Assembly (NCBI GenBank): GCA_028101965.1 | Contig: JAOHMI010000015.1 | Location: 1 to 40,797, forward strand | DNA: 40,797 bases | Reading direction: 5' to 3' | From: Bacteriovoracaceae bacterium | Lineage (GTDB): Bacteria; Bdellovibrionota; Bacteriovoracia; Bacteriovoracales; Bacteriovoracaceae | Part shown: positions 1 through 8,761 of the stretch, one piece after another | How positions within the stretch are numbered: position 1 is the first letter of the stretch | How the letters are laid out: every line of letters begins with the position of its first letter | Translations under genes and position numbers: made by a program | The notes under the pieces: generated by a model | Seen by the model: the letters and a program-made list of their open reading frames with translations, nothing else | What the model was told of the DNA's origin: nothing | Database searches by the model: none

Positions 1-9
1 TAATAATTA

Positions 10-390
10 TCAATGAATTATTTCGATATGCTCATCAATTAAGATTTTTTCATTCTGCTGATTTGAAAGGTCATGGATGATCAAATAATAGTAACCCTTA
101 GGTGAGAATTTAGAAAGTTTATACGTTCCCTTTATGCGGTACAAATTCTCTTCAATTTTTTTGATTCTATCTTTACCTATTTCCCATGTTGGGCCATCTG
201 TATTTGGATGGGTCATAGTAGCTCCAATGGAAATGGGTTTGATAGTAGTTTTTAAATCAATTTTCCAATGAATAATATGCCCTTCTTTGGTCTGTTTGAT
301 TCTATGTTCTTTATAGGCAATGGTTGGCTTATTGGTACTGTTTTGGCAGCTCAGGAATAAAATAAAAAAAATTATGGATGAATATTGCAT
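10..390 (-). CDS. Small putative lipoprotein, unknown function
   Basis: This 126-residue protein begins with a short hydrophobic stretch ending in a lipobox (FLSC, Cys at about residue 15), so it is probably a lipid-anchored envelope protein. The mature part is charged and rich in Lys and Ile, and I recognise no domain. There is no clear Shine-Dalgarno sequence before the ATG. It is divergent from the next gene, with about 225 bases between them. I do not recognise the family and assign no function. Confidence 0.6.
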   Translation of the reverse strand: MQYSSIIFFILFLSCQNSTNKPTIAYKEHRIKQTKEGHIIHWKIDLKTTIKPISIGATMTHPNTDGPTWEIGKDRIKKIEENLYRIKGTYKLSKFSPKGYYYLIIHDLSNQQNEKILIDEHIEIIH

Positions 391-615
391 AAATAGATCT
401 TATGTTGATTATCCCTGGATTACTTGGAAATTATAAAAGCTTATAAATATTACTTAATCTTGCAATTTTGCTCTTAGATGTCTGAGGTATATTGAGAATT
501 GTTAAAAGAGAGCATAGATTTTTTTCTCTGCTTAAATTTTTTTGTAGAAAAAAACTGACCAGATTGTAAACAGCTATTTGATTCTATCATTTCTCTTCTT
601 TAAAGGTGGCGCTTC

Positions 616-1083
616 ATGAAAATGATCTATTTATTATTAATCACTCTATTTATTTCTCAAACGAGCTTAACGCAGGAACAGGAAAAGGTTGATCCCTATT
701 CATATGATGGGATGATGCTTTTTATTGAAGAAATACTAGGGAATAAAAGTATTGGGCCAGCAGTTAGTGGCGGTAATCGAGACTTTCGAATGGAAGGAAA
801 TGGTTTCGAAGTAACGGTAAAGTTTAATCCAAATAATCGTGCTCGATCTGAAATAGAATTTATGGTGAAGCGAGTTGATACAAATGAGCTTACACAAATT
901 TTAATTAATGATGATCAAGTCAAAAAAATTAGTTACTGGACAAGTGAGCGAACTGGTAAATTTCGATATTCTCTGGATTATAAGAGAAGTTGTACTGAGA
1001 AAAAAATGATTCAGTATGAAATGCTTAATTACTTTTTATATAATCATTGTGAAATGCTTACTCAAATTGAAAATGCTAAATAA
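616..1083 (+). CDS. Secreted protein of unknown function
   Basis: A 155-residue protein with an N-terminal signal peptide (hydrophobic core at residues 3-18). The start is supported by an AAAGGTGG Shine-Dalgarno just upstream. The mature part is mixed alpha/beta in composition with two Cys in the C-terminal third. It lies 27 bases before the OmpA-family gene in the same direction, so the two are probably co-transcribed and this could be a partner envelope protein. I recognise no domain. Confidence 0.65.
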   Translation: MKMIYLLLITLFISQTSLTQEQEKVDPYSYDGMMLFIEEILGNKSIGPAVSGGNRDFRMEGNGFEVTVKFNPNNRARSEIEFMVKRVDTNELTQILINDDQVKKISYWTSERTGKFRYSLDYKRSCTEKKMIQYEMLNYFLYNHCEMLTQIENAK

Positions 1084-1110
1084 TAAAATATTTCTTAAAA
1101 GGCCATAACT

Positions 1111-2652
1111 ATGAAAAAAATAAATTTAATAATATTCCTAATTGGATTAACCGCAGTTCAAACACTGCAAGCTCAACATAATTTTAATGAAAGGTTTGGG
1201 GACTGGTTCTTTATTCACCCAAAAAATTTAAATACTGTGGGAAGGATTAAGATTCAACTACTAGAAAAGCCAGGTGTTCCTTTAGCTAATAAAAGTGTTG
1301 CTATTAAGTGTGAGGGAAGTGATCGGTTGATTTCTTTAACCACAAATAAAAAAGGGATTGTGAAAGTTAAAAGGGCCACTGAACAAGAAAAAAATTGCCA
1401 CATATACTATGATTTAAATGGCGATGGAACAATTGAGGCTGGACCTGCTGAAACTCTTAAGACAATTAATTTCCAAAACTGGGATGCTCTCAAAGTGAGA
1501 GGGGTCGTGATGATAATAGATCTCTCTAAAAAAACTTGGTCGAGCAAATACTCTGCTGAATACAAGCATGACGTGAGAGTGAATATTTTTACCAAAAGAA
1601 AAATCCCCTTTCCAACAAAATATAAAAAAGCAAAGATTGATAGAGTTATACTAGTTTGCACAGATGAAAATGGACGAACGAAAAAGGAAGTTCGAAAGCG
1701 AAAAAGTATTATTAAAAGTTTTGTGCTTAAAGATGTACCAACAAATTCAGTTTGCCGAATTTATATTGTACAAAAAGGAAGCAGTAAAGAGAGTTACATC
1801 GGAAGCTTTGATACTAAAAATTATGCTCAGCAAAATGTATTCTTTGATTTAATTGATATTGATTACAATATTTCTGGAAATGGTGAAGGAAGTGGTCCAT
1901 CAGAAGGAAATCCGTCTTCTGACGTAGATTATTCAAGATTTAAACCAACTGAAATAGATGTCGAAGAAGAAATCATCGAAGAAGATATTTTGGAAGAAAG
2001 TTCAGAAGAAACGAAAGAAGAGATTAGTTTTGATAATCCTTTTGATCTTGATACCACAAAGAAAAAAACTAAATTAGTGGTTCATCTTCCTGGCCATAAT
2101 CAAAAGCCATTCTTAAAAGAGTCTGGGGTTGATAATAAAATACGATTAAACCCAGAAGAGTTAGAAGGGAATAAAGAGTTACTTTTAACTTATAAAGATG
2201 AAAATGCTAGAATTAGATTTTCTCATGTAGTCATTTTTGATAAGCAGAATGATGAGTATAAGGTATCGAGGTTCACCTATGAATTACTCAAAGTACAATT
2301 TGATTATGATAAGTTTACTATTAATCAAAAAGATCAAGAAACATTAACGAAACTTGATGAGTTAGAAGTCTTATTAAATAAGTTCCCTAAAGTTCAAATT
2401 GAAATTCATGGCCATACTGATCGAGATAATAATACTGGGGATCCAGAATATAATCAAAAGCTTTCTCAAGGTAGAGCTGAGAATATTAAGCAGCAACTTG
2501 TTGATCGAGGCGTTGATGCAAAAAGGATTCATGTTTTTGCCCATGGATCAAATAATCCAATTTGTACGGATGTTAATCCAGATGAGCATTGTAAATCTCA
2601 AAATAGAAGAATTGAAATGTATATTCATAAACCTGGTAAAAAGAAAAAATAA
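1111..2652 (+). CDS. OmpA-family protein with C-terminal peptidoglycan-binding domain
   Basis: A 513-residue exported protein. A signal peptide (residues 1-21, ending QAQ) is followed by about 250 residues of beta-rich sequence with no family I recognise, then an acidic low-complexity linker rich in Glu (about 275-305). The C-terminal part, from about residue 390, is a typical OmpA domain: an FDYDKFT strand, IEIHGHTDRD, then the conserved NRRIE near the end. OmpA domains bind diaminopimelate in peptidoglycan, so this protein probably tethers something to the cell wall from the periplasm or outer membrane. The N-terminal half does not look like an 8-strand barrel. An AAAAGG Shine-Dalgarno precedes the ATG. 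Confidence 0.85.
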   Translation: MKKINLIIFLIGLTAVQTLQAQHNFNERFGDWFFIHPKNLNTVGRIKIQLLEKPGVPLANKSVAIKCEGSDRLISLTTNKKGIVKVKRATEQEKNCHIYYDLNGDGTIEAGPAETLKTINFQNWDALKVRGVVMIIDLSKKTWSSKYSAEYKHDVRVNIFTKRKIPFPTKYKKAKIDRVILVCTDENGRTKKEVRKRKSIIKSFVLKDVPTNSVCRIYIVQKGSSKESYIGSFDTKNYAQQNVFFDLIDIDYNISGNGEGSGPSEGNPSSDVDYSRFKPTEIDVEEEIIEEDILEESSEETKEEISFDNPFDLDTTKKKTKLVVHLPGHNQKPFLKESGVDNKIRLNPEELEGNKELLLTYKDENARIRFSHVVIFDKQNDEYKVSRFTYELLKVQFDYDKFTINQKDQETLTKLDELEVLLNKFPKVQIEIHGHTDRDNNTGDPEYNQKLSQGRAENIKQQLVDRGVDAKRIHVFAHGSNNPICTDVNPDEHCKSQNRRIEMYIHKPGKKKK

Positions 2653-2663
2653 TAGCATAAATT

Positions 2664-2691
2664 GACCTCCTTTTCCTCTGAAGAGGGGGTC
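2664..2691 (+). terminator. Possible hairpin terminator after the OmpA-family gene
   Basis: GACCTCC (2664-2670) can pair with GGGGGTC (2685-2691) with one G-T pair, and CCTC/GAGG can form an inner alternative stem. It lies 12 bases past the stop codon. The U-tract is poor, so the call is weak. Confidence 0.35.
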
Positions 2692-2781
2692 TTCCTCAAT
2701 ATTTTCAATTTAATTAAGTTTCCATCTACCTAATCTTGCTTTAATCTCTATGAAAATAAATCAGTTTCTTGAGGATCTTTT

Positions 2782-3459
2782 ATGTTTCGATTAGTTTTAG
2801 TATTTCTCTTTTCTTTTAGTTCTTTTGCAAAAGATCAAGCAACCTTGACTGATAAGTTAAAGAAACGTTCAACGGAATCTAATCAAAAAATGTCTGAGAA
2901 TATTAAAGATAAATTTAAGCAAGCGTTACAAGAGCTGAGAGGCTCAGGACTAATTCAAAAAGCTATCAAACAAGGAGCAAAAATTCCTGATTTTTTGGTA
3001 AATGGGAAGAAAATTTCTACTTTTTACTCAAAAAAGCCAGTTGTTTTAAAATTTTATCGTGGATCATGGTGTCCTTACTGTCAGTTAGAATTAAAAGAGT
3101 ATGAAAAGTATAAACAAAAGATTGAAGATAAAGGCTATCAAGTATTAGTTTTAACTCCAGATACTTTTAAAGAGATAATTCGGTTTAAAAGAAAACAAAG
3201 TATTAGTTTTCAAATTTATCAGGATGTGGGTAATTTAATTGCTAAAAAAATGGGGATTGCTTTTCAGGTAAATAATGACATTGTTAAGATTTATAAAGAA
3301 TTTGGAATTCACCTAGAGGAAAACCAGGGAAATGCAAATAATGAACTTCCACTACCAGGAACATATATCATTAATCAAAAAGGCGAAATTACTTTTGCCT
3401 ATTTAAACCCGGACTATACACAACGCCTCGATCCTCTTGATTTACTAAAACTGCTCTAA
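2782..3459 (+). CDS. Exported peroxiredoxin-like / AhpC-TSA family thioredoxin-fold protein
   Basis: A 225-residue protein with a signal peptide (about residues 1-16, ending SFA), a helical charged linker, and a redoxin domain from about residue 65. The FYRGSWCPYC segment carries the redox Cys pair at residues 97 and 100, typical of the peroxiredoxin-like branch of the AhpC/TSA superfamily. The LPLPGTYIINQKGEI strand is the usual cis-Pro region. It probably acts in the periplasm on peroxides or protein thiols. The start is supported by GAGGATC eight bases before the ATG. It is monocistronic, with about 145 bases to the next gene. Confidence 0.8.
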   Translation: MFRLVLVFLFSFSSFAKDQATLTDKLKKRSTESNQKMSENIKDKFKQALQELRGSGLIQKAIKQGAKIPDFLVNGKKISTFYSKKPVVLKFYRGSWCPYCQLELKEYEKYKQKIEDKGYQVLVLTPDTFKEIIRFKRKQSISFQIYQDVGNLIAKKMGIAFQVNNDIVKIYKEFGIHLEENQGNANNELPLPGTYIINQKGEITFAYLNPDYTQRLDPLDLLKLL

Positions 3460-3537
3460 TTAATGATTCACCTTTCTGAGGGCTTTACTCCACTTTGGTT
3501 ACAAAAAATATACGAGTAAGACCTAACACCTTTTGGC

Positions 3538-3567
3538 ATGACAATTCTGCTATTTCATTTCTACAAT
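3538..3567 (+). promoter_or_regulatory. Candidate sigma-70-type promoter for the RCC1-like gene
   Basis: A -35-like ATGACA (3538-3543) and a -10-like TACAAT (3562-3567) are separated by 18 bases. The pair lies about 39 bases before the ATG at 3606. This rests only on matches to the consensus. Confidence 0.35.
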
Positions 3568-3605
3568 AAAGTACTCTTCAAATTTAGATTAAAGGAATAA
3601 TCATC

Positions 3606-5306
3606 ATGAAAAAACTGCTTCTCCTATTATCAGTAATGTTTTCTCTATCATTAATGGCCGAAATTAAAGTTCTCTCTATTAATGGAGGGGGAGGATACGG
3701 TTGTATTGCCAATGAAAAAAAGGGGATTTGTTATGGAAATTTAACCAATTTACCTAAAAATCTAGCCTTCGAGAATATTAAAAATATTGAAGGTGGTTAT
3801 AGACATCTGTGTGTTCATCACGGAGACGAAGTGACTTGTTATGCTCGAAATAATAATAACCCGAATACTCAAATTCCTGCTAAAGCTTCAAATATAAAAA
3901 AATTGACGGTTGGTATTAGTCATTCTTGTATTTTAAGAAATGATGATAAAATTGAATGCTGGGGAGAGCCTAATAACAATCAAATTAAAGTACCTACTGA
4001 TTTAAAAAACATTCATGATTTTGTGGCCGGAAGTTATACCAGCTGTGCAGTTTTTGGTGAAGAGAGAGAACTTAGATGCTTTGGAGAATATAATAATAGG
4101 ACATTTCGTTTTCCTGAGAATTTTAAACATATTCAAAAAATGGCCGTTGGTTACCAATTTGTGTGTGTTTTAAGAAAAGTTGAAAATGAAAATAAAATGG
4201 AATGTTATTCGCGAAGAAATCAAAATGTAGTTAATAATATTCCAAAGGACTTAGGTGAAATCGTTTCGTTGCACGCTGGGTATTATGTTGCTTGCGCTAA
4301 AGATGTTAAAAATAATATGAAATGTTGGGGAAATGCCAATCAAGGAGTGCCATTAAATACATTATTTAAAAATGTTGGAAAGGTGAGTATGCAAGGACAA
4401 GGTTTATGCTATATGACCCTTGAAGGAGACTTGAAATGTCATGGAGTAGTTAGTGGTTACACTCCATTAATATTAAATAAACAAGATATTACTAAAAAGA
4501 GTTATTCCACCCAAAATGGAACTTGCCTTAAACTTAAAGATAAATATAAATGTGTTGGACTATATAGAGATCAATTTTCAAAACATTTAAATAAGCTTAG
4601 TTCTCAAGCTCAAATTTTTCCTGGAACTCAAAATATTTGCTCTTTGGATAATGGGAAACTTGAATGTTCAGGGAGGCCTAATACTCCAATCTTAAGAATT
4701 CCTGAAGGTATTGTGGATCCAGTTAAGGTAGAGATGGGAGTTAGTCATGCTTGCTCGATTAGCAAAAATAAAAAAATTAAATGTTGGGGAAATAATAATC
4801 TTGGGCAAATACGGATCCCAAGGGATTTAGGGAATGTGGCTAAATTTTCATCAGGAGCGAATCATAATTGTGCTTTGGATGAAATTGGTCCTATTTGCTG
4901 GGGGAGTAATAACTTTGGTGAATCTCGAGTTCCGCGAGATATTTATAAAAAAAATGTCATAGATATTTTTTCGGGAGGATCATCTAGCTGTGCTCTTTTA
5001 AAAAATGGTGAGTATCGATGTTGGGGGCAAATAACAGAAGATGAGGTTGATTTTATTAATTTTCATTCAGAGAATATTCAGCAACTTGATATGAGAATTA
5101 AATATACTTGCCTTTTAACGAAGGAAGGTGAAGCTAAATGTTTTGGAGAAAATAATAACGAACAAATAAATGTTCCTAAAATTAATAGTAAAGTTAAGCA
5201 ACTATCAGTGGGATTTGATCATAGTTGTTTGGTAACTGAAAAAGATCAGCTTAAATGCTGGGGCAGTAATGTTAATAGTAAGAAAAATATAATTCACGAA
5301 TTTTAA
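3606..5306 (+). CDS. Exported RCC1-like beta-propeller repeat protein
   Basis: A 566-residue protein with a signal peptide (residues 1-18). The rest is about 14 repeats of about 37-40 residues. Each has a strand with a Cys followed some 15-20 residues later by a CWG/CFG/CYG turn, Asn-rich residues and a Pro, for example CWGNNNLGQIRIP. This is the bacterial RCC1 repeat pattern. Fourteen units would fit two seven-bladed propellers, and the two Cys per repeat suggest disulfides between strands in an exported protein. RCC1-like proteins usually bind partner proteins, and no enzymatic motif is visible. AAAGGA precedes the ATG and a strong inverted repeat follows the gene. Confidence 0.8.
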   Translation: MKKLLLLLSVMFSLSLMAEIKVLSINGGGGYGCIANEKKGICYGNLTNLPKNLAFENIKNIEGGYRHLCVHHGDEVTCYARNNNNPNTQIPAKASNIKKLTVGISHSCILRNDDKIECWGEPNNNQIKVPTDLKNIHDFVAGSYTSCAVFGEERELRCFGEYNNRTFRFPENFKHIQKMAVGYQFVCVLRKVENENKMECYSRRNQNVVNNIPKDLGEIVSLHAGYYVACAKDVKNNMKCWGNANQGVPLNTLFKNVGKVSMQGQGLCYMTLEGDLKCHGVVSGYTPLILNKQDITKKSYSTQNGTCLKLKDKYKCVGLYRDQFSKHLNKLSSQAQIFPGTQNICSLDNGKLECSGRPNTPILRIPEGIVDPVKVEMGVSHACSISKNKKIKCWGNNNLGQIRIPRDLGNVAKFSSGANHNCALDEIGPICWGSNNFGESRVPRDIYKKNVIDIFSGGSSSCALLKNGEYRCWGQITEDEVDFINFHSENIQQLDMRIKYTCLLTKEGEAKCFGENNNEQINVPKINSKVKQLSVGFDHSCLVTEKDQLKCWGSNVNSKKNIIHEF

Positions 5307-5320
5307 GATTCTAGATAACC

Positions 5321-5363
5321 TTAAGGCTAACGATATGATTTAACAGGATATCGTTAGCCTTAA
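5321..5363. terminator. Perfect 16-bp inverted repeat, probable bidirectional terminator
   Basis: A perfect 16-base stem (5321-5336 with 5348-5363, starting TTAAGGCTAACG) encloses an 11-base loop 15 bases after the stop of the RCC1-like gene. The flanking U-tract is weak, so it could act as a transcript-end stabiliser or a protein-binding palindrome instead of a classical terminator. Confidence 0.6.
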
Positions 5364-5491
5364 TAAGAGTTAGGTTTTGTAAGAAAAATGACAGAATTAT
5401 TTATAACTATGGAGAATTTTTAGAATTGAATCTGTAAGGCGTTATTTTGGGATATGATCATCTTTTAGAACATTTCCCAAAGGTCGCTAGA

Positions 5492-5962
5492 ATGAAACTA
5501 ACTATTACTTCTTTTGTTATTCTATTAACTCTTACAAGCCATTTATTTGCTGACGAATTATCAAAATATAAATGCGTGAAAACCATAACCACTACAAATC
5601 ATCCTTCTGATAATGTTAATAATGCACTTGATGGGATGGAATCGGGTGGGAGTTCTTCCACTGAAACAAGATATCATTTAATTAAAGATTGGTTTGGTTA
5701 TAGTGTAATTGGATGCAACTCAGATTTAGGTGCATACAGTTCCTTAAATGCTTGTGTGAATGCTTTTACTTGTACCAATATTGGGAATAATGAGTTGGAG
5801 ATCAAAGGTCCGGGCATTGATAATCCCATTATAGTTAATTCTAACATCTCTGATTGCAACAGCTACCTTCTTGGCCGGTTGAAAACAAATAAGGTTAAGA
5901 GAAAGTATAGAACCGCTCATTCAAATTCAGGTGGTGGATATTATGATGATGAAATTGAGTAG
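5492..5962 (+). CDS. Small secreted Cys-containing protein, unknown function
   Basis: The reading frame is open from a TTG at 5447, but the ATG at 5492 is the better start: AAGGT lies just upstream and the protein then begins with a proper signal peptide (MKLTITSFVILLTL...). The 156-residue product has about six Cys in the mature part, suggesting disulfides, and a Gly/Tyr/Asp-rich tail. I recognise no domain. It stands alone between the RCC1-like gene and the subtilase pair. Confidence 0.6.
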   Translation: MKLTITSFVILLTLTSHLFADELSKYKCVKTITTTNHPSDNVNNALDGMESGGSSSTETRYHLIKDWFGYSVIGCNSDLGAYSSLNACVNAFTCTNIGNNELEIKGPGIDNPIIVNSNISDCNSYLLGRLKTNKVKRKYRTAHSNSGGGYYDDEIE

Positions 5963-6083
5963 AAACAATTAATTCTTAGGAATTCAAAATAGATACATTT
6001 TAGATTCTATTATCTTCTAACTTCATTGACTGCATTCATTAAGTCTTGATTTAATGTGAAAAAATATTTTCATGGAGGATCAA

Positions 6084-7550
6084 TTGAAGAGACTTGTGAC
6101 CCTTTCACTATGCTTTTTATCAGTAAGCTTATTTCCCTGCACTCAAAACCTTGAGACAATTTATGAGGTAAACTCACATCAGGATGTGATCATCCAATTT
6201 GAGGATGCTCATCAAATTGTAGGTGATCAATTAATTGTTGATTACCAAGAAAAGAAAAAATTTATTCATCAAAACTTAGTGGAGATGGTAAAGAGTTCTC
6301 AGCAGAGGGTTACTAATTTAATAAACAAAAAGAATTATTCTTATCAACAATTTTTTGCAGCAAATTCACTTGCTCTTTTTAATGCTGATCAAAATTTGCT
6401 AAAGCAAATATTACTTTTCTCTGAAGTTAAATGTGTTTCATTGAATGCCAAAGTTCAAGGAGTCAGTCTGCCTAAAAGAGATAATTTCTACTTGGTCGAT
6501 GAAAAATTGGAGTTTAATCAAAAACATATTAAAACCTATCAAGCTTGGGAAAAATTTAAAGTGAAAGGAAAGGGTATTGTAATAGGTACTCAAGACAGCG
6601 GTGTAGAGGTAACTCATCCCGCTCTGGCAAAGCAATACAGAGGAAAATCTAAGAGCGGATTGAATCATGATTATAATTGGCATGATGCTATTAAGGGACA
6701 GCTATCTCAATGGGATGATAATCATTGTGGTTATTATTCAAAGACTCCTTGTGATGATCAATCTCATGGTAGTCATACGATTGGTACGGCCGTGGGCTAC
6801 GGGGGAGACGGAAAAAGAATCGGAGTTGCTCCTGAGGCAAAATTTATTGCTTGCCGAAACATGGAAAACCTAACCGGCAGTGTTGCTACTTATTTAGAAT
6901 GTTTTGACTTTTTTATGGCGCCCTATCCTGTAGGTTCTTCTTCAGAGAAAGGGGATCCCAAAAAAGCCCCACATATCTTAACTAACTCTTGGGCGTGTCC
7001 GGAGAAAGAAGGATGTGATAACAATTCCTTTCTTAAAACACTACAGACTTTAAAACGAATGGGAATCATGGTGGTTGCGGCCTCTGGTAATGATGGCCGT
7101 TGTAATTCGATTAATAATCCAGCTTTGTATTCAGATTATGTCGTTTCAGTTGGAGGATTAAATCACCGTTATGGTAAAATTGCTGGCTTTTCCAGCATGG
7201 GACCAAGCTATGATGGATCACTTTCCCCGCATTTAATTGCCCCTGCCTCAAGTGTCTACTCATCTGTTCCAATGCGCTTTGGCAGCGGATACGCCGGTCA
7301 TTGGTGGTCTGGAACATCCATGGCCGCTCCTCACGTAGCAGGTGCCATTGCCTTAATGTGGAGTATGAAACCAGAGTTGATTGGTAAAATTGATTTAACA
7401 AAAAAGATTCTTTTGAATAATTTAGATAAGTATCCCAGTGAGCTAAATTGCGGGGGGATTAGTGGAAGCAAACATCCAAATAATGATTCTGGATATGGAT
7501 CATTGAATTTACTAAAATTATTAGACAGAGTTTCACGGGTGGAATTATGA
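6084..7550 (+). CDS. Secreted subtilase (peptidase family S8), first of a tandem pair
   Basis: The frame is open from an ATG at 6072, but that ATG is part of the ATGGAGGAT Shine-Dalgarno. The TTG at 6084, five bases after GGAGGA, gives a normal signal peptide (MKRLVTLSLCFLS) and is my preferred start, giving 488 residues. After an N-terminal region of about 155 residues, probably a propeptide, comes the S8 catalytic domain with Asp171 (GTQDSGVEVTHP), His228 (SHGSH) and Ser412 (GTSMAAPHVAGA). Six or more Cys in the domain suggest disulfides. The enzyme should be an exported serine endopeptidase. Its stop overlaps the start of the second subtilase by four bases (ATGA). Confidence 0.9.
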   Translation: MKRLVTLSLCFLSVSLFPCTQNLETIYEVNSHQDVIIQFEDAHQIVGDQLIVDYQEKKKFIHQNLVEMVKSSQQRVTNLINKKNYSYQQFFAANSLALFNADQNLLKQILLFSEVKCVSLNAKVQGVSLPKRDNFYLVDEKLEFNQKHIKTYQAWEKFKVKGKGIVIGTQDSGVEVTHPALAKQYRGKSKSGLNHDYNWHDAIKGQLSQWDDNHCGYYSKTPCDDQSHGSHTIGTAVGYGGDGKRIGVAPEAKFIACRNMENLTGSVATYLECFDFFMAPYPVGSSSEKGDPKKAPHILTNSWACPEKEGCDNNSFLKTLQTLKRMGIMVVAASGNDGRCNSINNPALYSDYVVSVGGLNHRYGKIAGFSSMGPSYDGSLSPHLIAPASSVYSSVPMRFGSGYAGHWWSGTSMAAPHVAGAIALMWSMKPELIGKIDLTKKILLNNLDKYPSELNCGGISGSKHPNNDSGYGSLNLLKLLDRVSRVEL

Positions 7551-8761
7551 GCAATTTGAAGATATCGGTATTTCTTTTTACTTTAAGTTGTATTGCTTCT
7601 AGCTTATTTGCTGATCGATATATTGTTAAATTGAATTCGGATATGATTGAGCAAGTGGCAGTAAGTAAATTAATTCAATTTCAAGATCTCAATCAAATCA
7701 AACCAAATTTGTTAGCGTTTGCGACTAATCAAAAAGAAAAATTGGATCAATTAGTCGAAAAAAATATGATTCACTATTATGAAAAAGTGCAGCCACTTTA
7801 TTTAGATAAAGCACCAAATGATCCCTATTTAAAAAAACAGTGGTATTTAAAAAATGATGATCTTGCAGGGATAAATATTCAATCTAGTTGGGCTAAAACT
7901 CAAGGGTCGCATAAAGTCTTGGTGGCCGTGGTGGATACTGGGGTCAATCGAGATCATCCCGATTTAGCCAATAATATATTTGTGAACAAGTTGGAAAAAG
8001 ATGGCAAAGAGGGGGTCGATGATGATGGTAATGGGCTCATCGATGATGTGTATGGATGGAATTTCGCGGATAAAAATAATCATACTTTTGACAAGGGAAG
8101 TCACGGTACTCATGTTGCGGGAATCTTAGGGGCAAAAGGTAATAACCAAGCCTTCATTGCTGGGATAAATTGGAAGATAAAAATTCTTCCGATTCGTATT
8201 TTTAATGATCAAGGACAAGGGAGTACAGAAACTGCTCTTCAGGCCATCTATTATGCTGCTGATCAAGGAGCTCAGGTTATTAATAATAGTTATGGCTTTT
8301 TTGATTACTCACAAGCCTTTTTGGAGTCTATTGAGTATGCAAGAAGTAAAAATGTGCTCTTAGTGGTCTCTGCAGGCAATATGGCCGATGATATTGAGTT
8401 AAAGCCTCGTTATCCAGCTTCTTTTTTAGTGGATAATATTATTGTGGTGGCAGCGACAGATGAAAAAGCAGGATTAGCCTCATTTTCCAGTTTCGGAAAA
8501 AACCGGGTTCATATTGGTGCTCCCGGGATGAATATTTATAGTACGACTTATAACGATTATGCAGGTTACATGTCAGGTACCTCTATGGCCGCTCCCATGG
8601 TAACTGGTGCAGCAGCATTGTACTTATCCTTGCATAAAAATATATCTTACAAAAAATTAAAAAATTCACTTCTAAACTCCGCAATTAAAGAAAAGAATTT
8701 GGTTGATAAAATTATTCAAGGACGAAGATTAAACATTGGGGCATTGATAAAATCTAAATAA
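7547..8761 (+). CDS. Secreted subtilase (peptidase family S8), second of a tandem pair
   Basis: A 404-residue protein. A signal peptide (residues 1-22, ending LFA) is followed by about 80 residues that look like an inhibitor-type propeptide, then a canonical S8 domain with Asp130 (VVDTGVNRDHPDL), His186 (SHGTHVAG) and Ser346 (GTSMAAPMVTGA). An acidic loop (DDDGNGLIDD, about 158-167) resembles a calcium-binding site. It overlaps the upstream subtilase by ATGA, so translation is coupled. The catalytic core is closer to the family consensus than that of its neighbour, so the two are probably old paralogues with different substrates. Its 3' end overlaps the convergent gene by eight bases. Confidence 0.92.
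   Translation: MSNLKISVFLFTLSCIASSLFADRYIVKLNSDMIEQVAVSKLIQFQDLNQIKPNLLAFATNQKEKLDQLVEKNMIHYYEKVQPLYLDKAPNDPYLKKQWYLKNDDLAGINIQSSWAKTQGSHKVLVAVVDTGVNRDHPDLANNIFVNKLEKDGKEGVDDDGNGLIDDVYGWNFADKNNHTFDKGSHGTHVAGILGAKGNNQAFIAGINWKIKILPIRIFNDQGQGSTETALQAIYYAADQGAQVINNSYGFFDYSQAFLESIEYARSKNVLLVVSAGNMADDIELKPRYPASFLVDNIIVVAATDEKAGLASFSSFGKNRVHIGAPGMNIYSTTYNDYAGYMSGTSMAAPMVTGAAALYLSLHKNISYKKLKNSLLNSAIKEKNLVDKIIQGRRLNIGALIKSK

Noticed and set aside
7111-7401. Minus-strand frame inside the first subtilase
   Set aside because: It is a shadow of the conserved catalytic region; the plus strand carries the S8 motifs.
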